From Brachionus rotundiformis (Eukaryota; Rotifera; Eurotatoria; Ploima; Brachionidae): a DNA stretch of 64,000 nucleotides. Within the stretch, counting starts at the first letter, position 1, and each line of letters begins with the position of its first letter. The DNA lies in the NCBI GenBank assembly GCA_016802295.1, contig JAESIW010000166.1, positions 82,492-146,491 on the forward strand, read 5' to 3'. Under the pieces are notes generated by a model. The model was not told where the DNA came from. It worked only from the letters and a program-made list of their open reading frames with translations, and did no database searches. The translations under genes were made by a program, and so were the position numbers. Positions 1-9,699 of the stretch are shown here, piece after piece.

Positions 1-11
1 ATTTTGTTTAG

Positions 12-3000
12 GTGGAAAATACCAGTGATTATTTGGGCGGTCCAAACCAGCCCCTTAGTCACCTTGATTGTATATATCTGCTTATTGTGTTAGTTTTTTT
101 TTATTTTCTTTAATAAATAATTAAATTTATTATCAATTCTTAAAACTAGTGCAAAATTTTATTGATTAAAATATTATATTTAGACAAAGTATATTTTAAG
201 AATTGATAATTTTCCACTATTGGAAATGGTACCATATTTGTTTTGTGTTAAATATATTTAAATATTTAAGAACTATGTCTACTGTGGGATATGGTGACGT
301 AACTTGTAGGTAATGTGTTCTGATTTATGTGCTTCCTGATTTGTATCATGAGTTTTTTATCTATTTTGTTTAAAACAGAACCGTGCTTGGTAGATTGTTT
401 ATGCTATTTTTTATAATTGGTGGACTTGTGAGCTGGTTTTATTTGGCAATTGATAAATTTTTAAAATCCTTCCCTTAAGGCAGTATTTGCGAGCGCCATT
501 CCAGAATTGGCTCAAATAATAGGAAATCGGCCCAAATATGCCGGAACTTATAAAGTCGAAAAAGGAAAAAGGTAGATTAGAATTTATTAATTAAATTTAA
601 AGCAAAAAATATAAAATTAATTAATTATCAATTGATTTATTACAATAATAGGCATGTATTTGTATGTGGTCACATCACCTATTCTACGGTGTCCAATTTT
701 CTCAAGGAATTTCTGCACAAAGACCGCGAAATATTCGATATCGAGGTTGTTTTCATGAACAAGTAAGTCAATTTAGATTTTTATCTATAACCCTTAAAAA
801 AATATAGCAGAGATAAAGTCCTATTAACATTTGAGACAAATAATCTCATTAAACCCACAATTTTATTAGAGATAACAATTTATAGCTTATAAATAAAACT
901 AAAAACAAAAAACAGTTCTATTTTATTAAAATAAAATGAGAATAAAATATAAATATTTTCTTGGATTTGTAATGACCATAGGCCTAGTCAATATAATAGT
1001 CGTGTATAGGCCCAAGCATATTGGAGTCAAAGTGGACAAATTAATTTACATTGTACGAGACTTTGTTGACCATTATCTGGCAAAAATAAGTGTTGTAGAT
1101 GACAATGAATTCCTGGAGCTTGGCTCTCGTTCTAACAATTCCAAATGCTTTCTGGCCGATCATGTCAACACACGGTCCAAATTGGCCGAGCAATATTTGG
1201 ACTCGGACCGTCAACTGTTGAGCAAAATATTCGACTCATGTCGGACTAATTTTAGTTTTAAAAATGTAATTAAAATTAAAAATAATTTTATCAAATTGGA
1301 CATTGATCAGCTATCCAAATTGAGTGGTACCAAGCCTGGCAATATTAGATGTAATGCTTATAGATTCGACAAAAAAATGGATGTATCTGAGCAAGAAATG
1401 AAGACTGAAATGGTCGATGCTGTCTACAAGTTTGGCACTGATCAAATTGAGGTCAAAACTCATGGATTTTATTATGTAATATGCCAGAATGCGGCAACAA
1501 AATACTCCAAAATATTTGACAGAGTAGTGACTGTGTATCCAAATGACATGAGTGTGTTGGTGACAGATAGGCAAAAGTTTACTTCTTCAAATCAAAGTTC
1601 AGTGCATAAATTGCCTGGTCTAAGTCTACAAAAAGGCACCAAAATGAATGTTCTAATAATTGGCATTGACTCGGTATCAGCTAACCATTTTAGGCGCATT
1701 TTCCCTCTCACCCATGAATATTTGTCCACACTCGAGCACAATTTGATATTCAACCATTTTAATTCACTTGGTCGGAATACTTTTCCCAATGTGTTGGCCA
1801 TGCTATCCGGCTTAATCGACCCAGACATAAATGACCAGCTAAAAAAAGACATTAATGATTATAAAGAGATAAACTCGACTTTCTTTGACCAAATACCATT
1901 TTTGTGGTATGACTATGAGCAAAATGGATATGTGACCATGTTTCAAGAAGACGATCCCGACATAGCCATATTCAACTATTTAAAACAAGGCTTTAGACAA
2001 TGGCCGACCCATTTGTATGGCCGACCATTTTGGCTTAAGTATTATGAGACTCGATCTGGACCTGATAAATGTCATTTTGGTTTGCCAACCTATTTTACTT
2101 GGTTTGAAATGATTAACAATTTCTTGGCATCAATGAAACAAAGCTCTAAGAAAGCCGCTTATTTTAGTTTCAACTTCATGACCGAGTACACGCACAACTA
2201 TTTTGCTGTGCCGGCCAAAATGGACCAAAATTTGCGCAACTTTTTATCTCAACTAGATCTTGACAACACTTTGTTAATGCTATTTTCAGACCATGGAAAC
2301 AGGCTTAAATTTTATTCATATGCCACAGAAATGGGTCAATTTGAAAAGCACTCGCCTTTTTTAAGCATTAGAGTGCCAAACAAAATGGTCAGAACTAAAT
2401 ACTACCATAACATGAAACAAAACACCAACAAATTGATCTCTTTTTTTGACTTGTTCCAAACTTTAAGACACTTTTTGTTCTTAAATAGACACGGAACCAC
2501 ATCAGGCTATGAACAAGAGTTTATGATGAACTCAATTGAGGAGAGAGCCAGACGCGGAACTTCTCTTTTTGAAAATGTTGCCAAAGATAGATCGTGTGAC
2601 GATGCCTATATACCAATCGATTTGTGTCCTTGTCTCAAAAATGTTCAGCTCAACGAGTCCAATTTTACTTCAGAGACTGGTGTTAGCTTTAGATTGCTGT
2701 CACATATGCTCTTGGAACATGTCAACTCAAAGACCAGCCAGCTTAGATTTAAATGCAAAGAGTACAAATTTGAAAAATTGGTTCAAATTAGAAAATTTTA
2801 TCTAAAACAAAAGTCAATATATAAAATAGTTTATATTCTGGAGCCTGGTGATGCATGGTTCGAGACCAAGCTTCATTTTAAAAATAAAAAACTTGAATTC
2901 AATGGTCAAACTGTTAGGCTCAGTGCCTATAATGACCAACCTTATTGTACCAATGATCCTAAATTAAAAGAATTCTGCTTTTGCTATTAATTCTCTGCTT

Positions 3001-6000
3001 TATTTTTTAACTTGTCTCTAATAAATTATTTTTTATCTAATTTTAATTTTATTTTTAAAAAAGTGTTTTGCCAGATCTGGACCTTGAAGCTTTGTTTAAA
3101 AAAAATTTTACCCAAGTTAAATTTTTGCAAGGAAGTGTTATGAACCCAATTGATTTGGAAAGAGCCAAAGTACCATACTTAACAATATTAAAAAAGAAAC
3201 AAATTTTACTTAATTAAAATTTGCTCTTAAATTTTGTATTTTTTTTTCGAGACAGGATTTAAAAAACTTTATAAAAATAGATAAAACAAGCTGATGCTGT
3301 CTTAATTTTGGCAAATAAGGAGTCGTTGTCGCCTGATAGTGAGGATGAAGCAAATATAATGAGAGTCATATCCATAAAAAACTTTTTTCCCTCGGTAAAA
3401 ATTATCATCCAACTACTACAATATCACAATAAAGTAATTTATTAATATCTAAAAATTAATTTTATTAATTATTTTGATGATTAAAGATGTATTTGTTGAA
3501 TATTCCTAGCTGGGACTGGAAGCAGGGCGATGAGGCCGTATGCATAGCTGAGCTGAAACTTGGTCTTATGGCTCAGTCGTGTCTGGCACCAGGTTTCTCT
3601 TCGCTAATGGCCAATCTATTCGCAATGCGTTCCTATAAAGAAGTAATTAAATAACTCTAATTGTTTGATGTCGTGTTGTCATTTGTGTTAACATAGGTAT
3701 TCGATGATGGAGCTAGTTCTTTATACAAAGTAAAAAAATTTAATCACTTTTATATCTATAAAAAATAAAAATGTTTATAAAAAATAAATGAGGAGGGGTT
3801 TAATTAATGCAAATGAAATTAACATGAGCTTAATGGGCGTATTTATTTAATCATTAATCTTAAAAATAACAATTATTAATCATTTAACATAGCACTAAAC
3901 GGAGCACATTGGCTTTTATCTATATTTATTAATATTTAGATAAAATCTTTAGACACGGGCTTAGTTATTTTTAAAAAAATAATTTTTGATAATATTAATT
4001 ATTAATAATTTGAAATATTTTTAAATAATAAAAATAATGTCTATTTATTTGTCTATTTATTAAATGATAAATAAAATTTATTTTTCTTAGAAAGCTTATA
4101 AAGATCCATGGCTGCCGCACTATTTACGAGGCTCCTCAATGGAAATGTACACAGAGTACTTGTCGCCGGCATTCACTGGCAAAACGTTTACCGAAGCAGC
4201 TATGTAATTAAATTTAATATATGATTATTTAAATTAATTTTGAAAATAAATTAATAATTGTTTATTTAGAATTTGTTTTACAAAATTAAAATTATTGTTA
4301 TTGGCGATTGAGTCTAGCAACGAGTCCGGCATCGGGTCCCATTTGTCCATTAATCCGGGCAGTTCTGTCCGGGTTGAAGCTGGCACCAGGGGGTTTTTCA
4401 TAGCAGGCTCATTCGAAGAGATAAAACGGGCCTTTTTTTACTGTGAATATTGTCACAAAAGTGTCATCGATTTAAATAAAATCAAACAATGCAAATGTAA
4501 TCAAGGTATTTTGAGAAAAAAAATTATCTATTTATATATTTTTTAATTAATTAATAAAAATCAGAGCTTAAGAGCTTAAAAAAAAATTTACGCAATGTGC
4601 TAGGTAAATTAAAAGATAAAAAAAAATTTGCTATCATTTTTTTATTAGTTTTGGTGATTATCTTTGTTTGGTTTTGTCTGTTTAGTTGTGTTGTGTTTTT
4701 ATTTTATTTTGATTGACTTCTAATTAAATTAAATGATTTCAATTGTAGCCAAGAGCCTATTGGGCAAGACTGTTGACCGAATGAAGAAAAAATCATTCAG
4801 CACTGAAAGAGATCTGGTCCTTGAAATGTAATTAAAAAAATGTCAATTAATTATTTAAAATTTTAATTTAATTAATTAATAAATAAAGACCTAGAGACGA
4901 GTCTTTGACAATTGATAAAAAAGAATCGCAACCAAAGCTCGACTTTGTAAATACAGAGGAAAAATTTGACTCAACAGGAATGTTCCATTGGAACCAAGAG
5001 CAAAAGTTTAATGACTGTCTGCTGGACAATAGCACCAAGCATTCGTCATTTATTGGTCACGTAATAGTTTGTGTGTTTGCCGAGCCAAATTCTCCCCTAA
5101 TTGGCCTGCGTAGCTTTGTCCTGCCACTACGAGCCAGCAACTTGCATTATTCTGAGCTCAAAAAGATTGTTTTCATTGGTAACAAGGAGTTTTTGTTCAA
5201 GGAATGGAAAGCATTGTGCAATTTTCCAAAAGTATACATTCTGCCCGGATCTCCAAACAGCCGATCGTTGCTCAGATCGGTCAATATACAATTTTGTGAC
5301 ATGGCTGTGGTCCTTTCCAGCATTGACAGAGATTCCCAAGATGAAAATTTGATAGATAAATCAGCAATATTGTGCTCATTGAACATAAAAGCTATGAATT
5401 TTGACGACTCGGCCGGGCTCATTGGCCAAATGGACCAAATATTGTCACCGACAGTTGACTGTTTAAAGTCTGGACAAATCTGGAAAACAACCATTGGTCT
5501 CAATTTGCCAATGTTGACTGAATTAAGTATAAATAAGAAGGAGAAAAAAGAGTTTTTTTTTTAAATTTTATTCAAAAATTAAAGGGGTCGATTCAAATGT
5601 TCAATTTTTGGACCAAGACGATGAGGATGACCCGAACAAAGAGCTTTACATGTCGCAGCCGTTTGCTTGTGGCACAGCGTTTGCCATAAGTGTACTTGAT
5701 TGTATAATGAGCACAGCCTATTTCAATGACAATGCATTGACACTGATACGAACATTGATTACGGGCGGGACTACGCCTGAATTGGAGCAAATTTTGGCCG
5801 AAGGGGCAAACATAGCGCCGGGAGACATTCGCGACACATTTCAGAACCGCAATCGTCCAAGAGTGTCGCAAATATCGCTGTTCGATGGCGAGTTTGCCAA
5901 ATACGGCGAGAACCGTCTTTATGGCGAACTGTTTGTCTATTGTCTTACCAAGCATAACATGCTTTGTTGGGGTGTTTACCGATTCCGCGATGCTGAAATG

Positions 6001-6423
6001 GGACCACAAAAAGTTGTTGCGCCAAGCAATAAGAGATATGTGATATGCAATCCGAGTGCTGACTTTAGATTGATCCAGACCGACTTGGTTTATGTGTTGG
6101 AACAGTTTAATCCAAGTAAAATGGTCAAGCGGCAAAGTCTGAGCCGCAATGAAATGCAGCTCATGCCCGAAAGTCAAAATCAATTCAAAAGAGCACCGTC
6201 TAAAACCTCGGTGCATACAGAAATTGGTCTAAGACAGGGCTATTCCAAGTCTCCGTCTCGCAGTAGGCGAAGAAGATCCTACAAGAATTCGATGAAAAAG
6301 TCAGGCACAGATAAAGAGATGAATGTGAGTCCAGGTGCATTCTTGCTCAAAGAGAAGCGAACTCAAGACCAAAGTCAAACAGATTGTTTATTAAAGAAAG
6401 AGATAAATGAGTCGACTTTTTAG
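12..6423 (+). CDS. slo: Calcium-activated BK potassium channel alpha subunit (slowpoke/KCNMA1), 5' partial
   Basis: Pore-forming subunit of the large-conductance Ca2+- and voltage-gated K+ channel of the plasma membrane. The voltage-sensor half lies upstream of the window. I join 15 exons: 12-88, 271-309, 379-427, 480-571, 652-762, 3064-3169, 3281-3433, 3487-3642, 3697-3729, 4091-4203, 4270-4505, 4565-4603, 4749-4827, 4889-5526, 5585-6423; phases agree throughout and give 919 residues. Visible in order: pore helix, selectivity filter TMSTVGYGDV, S6 (GRLFMLFFIIGGL), RCK1 (CGHITYSTVSNFLKEFLHKD; NIPSWDWKQGDEAVCIAELK), a short linker, RCK2 with KYDSTGMFHW-like FDSTGMFHWN, and the calcium bowl FLDQDDEDDPNKELY. 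The tail is basic and serine-rich (SPSRSRRRRSYK). Intron 763-3063 (2.3 kb) contains another gene on the same strand. Identity is secure; the two shortest exons are the least certain. Confidence 0.93.
936..2990 (+). CDS. DUF229-family (sulfatase/alkaline-phosphatase fold) type II membrane protein, nested in BK intron
   Basis: Uninterrupted 684-residue protein lying wholly within a BK-channel intron, on the same strand. Residues 7-25 (YFLGFVMTIGLVNIIVVY) form one hydrophobic segment right after a short basic N-terminus, as in a signal anchor, so most of the protein should be lumenal or extracellular. The middle carries the hallmarks of DUF229 (PF02995), a metazoan family with the alkaline phosphatase/sulfatase fold: VLIIGIDSVSANHFRR near residue 240, NTFPNVLAMLSG, and LLMLFSDHGNR near 450, where Asp and His would be metal ligands. 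Paired cysteines occur in the C-terminal third (CDD, CPC, CFCY). DUF229 has no settled biochemical role, so no substrate is assigned. The start is the first ATG after in-frame stops. The lack of introns beside a 15-exon host suggests a retrocopy or an ancestrally intronless gene. Confidence 0.8.
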   Translation: MRIKYKYFLGFVMTIGLVNIIVVYRPKHIGVKVDKLIYIVRDFVDHYLAKISVVDDNEFLELGSRSNNSKCFLADHVNTRSKLAEQYLDSDRQLLSKIFDSCRTNFSFKNVIKIKNNFIKLDIDQLSKLSGTKPGNIRCNAYRFDKKMDVSEQEMKTEMVDAVYKFGTDQIEVKTHGFYYVICQNAATKYSKIFDRVVTVYPNDMSVLVTDRQKFTSSNQSSVHKLPGLSLQKGTKMNVLIIGIDSVSANHFRRIFPLTHEYLSTLEHNLIFNHFNSLGRNTFPNVLAMLSGLIDPDINDQLKKDINDYKEINSTFFDQIPFLWYDYEQNGYVTMFQEDDPDIAIFNYLKQGFRQWPTHLYGRPFWLKYYETRSGPDKCHFGLPTYFTWFEMINNFLASMKQSSKKAAYFSFNFMTEYTHNYFAVPAKMDQNLRNFLSQLDLDNTLLMLFSDHGNRLKFYSYATEMGQFEKHSPFLSIRVPNKMVRTKYYHNMKQNTNKLISFFDLFQTLRHFLFLNRHGTTSGYEQEFMMNSIEERARRGTSLFENVAKDRSCDDAYIPIDLCPCLKNVQLNESNFTSETGVSFRLLSHMLLEHVNSKTSQLRFKCKEYKFEKLVQIRKFYLKQKSIYKIVYILEPGDAWFETKLHFKNKKLEFNGQTVRLSAYNDQPYCTNDPKLKEFCFCY

Positions 6424-7269
6424 AAACTTTTCAAATTATCTATTTTTCAATTTTTTTTATGTCAATAAAATTCTTAGAAAATTTATTTTTTTATTAGTTG
6501 TTGAACTATTAGAATATAAATTCTTTAAGTAGTAAGCTGTTTTATGAACTAACAAAAAATACAATTGTGATTGATTTAAAATAATATTTTTTTTTTTGAT
6601 AGATAATAATGGTTTTTTATTTCTCTCAAGATTTAAAAAGAATAAACTTTATTTTTTTTTATTTTTTTTCTTACTCTTTTACATCACCCTCGTGGTGTTT
6701 ACTGTATAAATAAAAATAATTAAATAAATAATAACAAAAAAATATAAAGAATTTTAACATTTAACAAGAAGTTTCAACTGGTGCAATATCTAAAAGAAGT
6801 GTTTTTTATTATCATTTTGATTTAAAGAAATATATAATTATAAAAATTAATTAGAATTATGCAAAATAATTATCAAAATCATCTGATAAAATGTGGTGAC
6901 AAAAAAAGTAAAAATAGCTTTTTGAATTTATTTACAATTAATCAATCATCAAGTAGAATAATAAAACAAATTAATTATTAAATATGAATAAAAAAGTGAA
7001 AAAATAAGGGAGTATTTTCATTTTCTTTTTTTAATTTGACTAAATTTTGTTAAATGATTGTCACAAATTGACTTTTGGTCGTCTAAATAATTCAATTTAA
7101 TTTAATTTGAAAATTATCAAAACATACAAGTTGGGATAAAATTAAGATAAAAATGTTTTTTTTTTGAAAAAATCTTTGCTAAATTCTTTTGATTTATCAA
7201 AAAAAAAATTTCTTGAAAATAAAGTTATAAAAACATTTTTTTATTATTATTTTAATTTTATGATCATTC

Positions 7270-7506
7270 AGCAAAGTAAAATTTTTGATCAAATTTCAAG
7301 CGCTCAATCTTGCTCAAACATTTTTAGATGGGCAATTAAATTTCATCGCTGATTTTTTATTCTTTTAACATTTCAGAGCTTTATTTTCAAACTTTTGAAA
7401 AAAAGGATTGTAATTTCTAAAAATGCAATGAAATTTAATTGCGCATCTAAAAATGTTTGAGCAAGACTGAGCGCCTGAAATTTGATCAAAAATTTTACTT
7501 TACTTC
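7270..7506. mobile_element. Hairpin MITE with 7 bp target-site duplication
   Basis: A 237 bp element whose ends form about 80 bp inverted repeats: 7270-7350 is mirrored by 7424-7506, for example AAAGTAAAATTTTTGATC against GATCAAAAATTTTACTTT. It is flanked on both sides by ATCATTC (7263-7269 and 7507-7513). The right arm of the surrounding large inverted repeat is uninterrupted at the equivalent point (around 13440-13460), which gives an empty site in the same window. There is no transposase, so it is non-autonomous. Confidence 0.8.
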
Positions 7507-7839
7507 ATCATTCTCTTTGTATTATGAGAACAAAAATTAAAGAAAGATAATGTCTAAAAATATAGCTTATTAAAATTCTTTTTTTTAATTTTACTAAAAT
7601 TGATTTGAATATAGACACTTTTATAATTATATTAATTTGTTAACTATTAAATTTAATTTTATTTTTTGTATTCTAATAGAACATTTAATTATCTATTTTT
7701 TGTTTTAAAAAAAAGGTTTTTTCTTTTGAAATATCAGATTGAGATGATAAAAATATCAAAATAAATTGGTTTTTTTACGCTTAAATTAATAAAGAGTTAA
7801 AAACAATTAGTTTTTTTATTATTATTTGAATTATATAAT

Positions 7840-7987
7840 TAAACAAACTTATTTAACTTGACTTATTTAACTAGTATATTTTTATCATTTTTATTTTCTT
7901 TTTTTCTCTTGCTCTTTCTCTCTTTTTATTGTATAACATCGCCTACGAGGCTTCAATTGAAATAATAAATGAATAAATAAATAAATA
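7840..7987 (+). mobile_element. Retroposon-like insertion with AAATA tail (SINE or LINE 3' end)
   Basis: About 150 bp present in the left arm but absent from the matching position of the right arm (around 13025). It ends in a GC-richer core, acatcgcctacgaggcttc, followed by an AT-rich tail with repeated aaat/aaata units, as in 3' ends of CR1/L2-like LINEs. A related core with the same kind of tail (acatcaccctcgtggtgttt) occurs at 6681-6700. The family is not identified. Confidence 0.45.
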
Positions 7988-8710
7988 ATCATCATTTTTG
8001 TATTATGAGACCGAAAATATAAAAAAAGATAATGTCTATTTTACTATTAGGATACTAGAATTAAATAGTCTAATATTTGCAAAAATAAAGAATTAAAACC
8101 AATTTGAATTAATTTAGATTTAAAAAGTAATTAGAATATTTAGAATGAATTAAAGTCGGACACCAAATCTCAAGTGGACAATTGTGCAAGAGACAATTCT
8201 ATTTGACTTTATTCAAATTACAAGATTAAAATTCACCAAAAAATAAAATGACCAAAATATAATACGGCTTAAGAATTTATTAAATTTGAAATAAGTTTAT
8301 TAAATTTCAAATCATACAGACTAAGCTCGCTCACTTTTTTCTCTAAATTAATTAACTCACTGTACAATATACTCTAATGTTTTGTTGACCAAATGTCTGC
8401 TGTTTGAGAGAATAAATTCGGTACTTGTCGTGGTAATCTGACACTTTAGTTCCAATCTCAAATTCTAATAGCTCCAAGAAAACTCACATTTTCCGATCTA
8501 ATAAATAAAGGAAAAACACATAAATCTCTTTTCTTCTTTTTTTATTATTTTTTTTTATTTTTCTAAATTGAATATTGAATTTTGATTGATACTTAAATAA
8601 ACAAAATTAGGTTAACTTTGTATGTTTTTCTAAACTATTCCCTCGATAACTGTAATTATATTTCTTTATATTTTTGTCATCGCGATTAGGGACGATTCAT
8701 TCAAGCAAAA

Positions 8711-9228
8711 TTAATACTTTTTTTTTCAATAAAATCATGCTGTGATTGAGCTGGTTACAAATAAATGCACTTTAATAATCATTTATGCTACTAGTTAAAA
8801 AATCTTAATTCTAATTTGTTCATCAATGCTTTAATTAATTTTTATTACAGTTCAATAAAAGCTTAACTGTATCTTTTTATTTATTCTGGCTTTCCTCCAA
8901 TTTGATTATTTGTATTAATTTGTTTAATAGCCAAACAGTTAAGTTTATAAACAAATATAATGAAATTAAATTCCTCTACTTATATTTAATGATCTAATTA
9001 AAGAAAATAAAAAAAAGAATTGTTTTTTCAAATGGACTTTATTAAATTTATAAAATTTTTTGGCGATTTTTAAATTAAATAAAATAAATTACTAAAAATT
9101 GTAAAAAATAAATTAAAATTATGTCCAACAAATTGGTCCGGTTTGTTTGCATTTATTTTTGTATTAACACAATTGAATTATCTTCTCTGTACACAACAAG
9201 TCAACAAATAGATCAATTAGCGTGGGTC
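8711..9228. other. Loop segment of inverted repeat, left of Ly6 gene; no gene seen
   Basis: AT-rich spacer between the left arm and the 3' end of the Ly6-type gene. It would contain that gene's 3' UTR and polyadenylation signal (minus-strand AATAAA-like sequences around 9050-9110). I see nothing else that I can support. Confidence 0.4.
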
Positions 9229-9624
9229 TTAGTGAATAATGTATCTCTTGATTAGAATGAGACCAATGATGCCGAGGACAAGGAAAATCTCGAACTTGAA
9301 GGCGAACTTGTTGGTTCCAGTATTGGGAAAGAAAAAGCTGTCTCCGTTGCACAAGTCATCGTAGCAGCATTTGCTCTCGATGTAGCCACCAAGGCCTATT
9401 TGAATGTCGCAGCGGTCATCGGCACAGCTGCGTATGAAATTGTCGCCAATGCGGGCGCCCCAGCACTTGGTCGCCCACGTACAGTTGTCTATAAAGACCT
9501 CCCTCTTGCTAGAGTCGCACTCTTCGCTGCCCTTGCACCTGTAGCAGCGGATGGCCGCCGTGTACTCGGCAGCAAACGCGGCCAGCACAAAGCCCATCAC
9601 AATCAGCTCAAATCTTGAGAACAT
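9229..9624 (-). CDS. Ly6/uPAR-type three-finger GPI-anchored surface protein
   Basis: A single-exon 131-residue secreted protein. Residues 1-24 form a signal peptide (basic start, hydrophobic IVMGFVLAAFAA). The mature part opens with CYRCKGSEEC and closes with CCYDDLCNG; the ten-cysteine spacing and terminal CC-CN are the Ly6/uPAR signature. After a short spacer rich in N, T and G, a C-terminal hydrophobic tail (IFLVLGIIGLILI) fits a GPI-attachment signal, although the trailing basic residues leave a transmembrane anchor possible. Family members act as extracellular modulators of receptors, channels or septate junctions; the partner cannot be read here. It is clearly richer in GC than its surroundings and sits alone in the loop between two large inverted-repeat arms. 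Confidence 0.85.
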   Translation of the reverse strand: MFSRFELIVMGFVLAAFAAEYTAAIRCYRCKGSEECDSSKREVFIDNCTWATKCWGARIGDNFIRSCADDRCDIQIGLGGYIESKCCYDDLCNGDSFFFPNTGTNKFAFKFEIFLVLGIIGLILIKRYIIH

Positions 9625-9689
9625 TTTTCCTCTAAATCTTTTAATCTAAAATTTATAAAATAAAAAATAAATATAAAAATATACGGAAC

Positions 9690-9699
9690 GGTTTTTATA
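9690..9699 (-). promoter_or_regulatory. Candidate TATA box of Ly6 gene
   Basis: The minus strand reads TATAAAAACC about 66-75 bp upstream of the Ly6 start codon, preceded by a second TATA-like TTTATATACGG. Transcription would begin near 9663 and give a leader of about 40 nt. This rests on position and consensus only. Confidence 0.35.

Larger units (their letters stand above)
6900..8710. repeat. Left arm of large inverted repeat
   Basis: This stretch matches the reverse complement of 12278-13807 with high identity, apart from insertions unique to each arm. The inner end is sharp: both arms stop at the sequence tcaagcaaaa (8701-8710, mirrored at 12278-12287). The outer end fades near 6900. Arm-specific insertions include a hairpin element at 7270-7506 and about 150 bp at 7840-7987. 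No coding sequence is supported in it. It could be the terminal repeat of a foldback-type element or an inverted segmental duplication. Confidence 0.85.

Noticed and set aside
7164..7352. 62-residue plus-strand open frame
   Set aside because: It overlaps the left half of the hairpin MITE and AT-rich flanks; the sequence is explained by the inverted repeat, not by coding.
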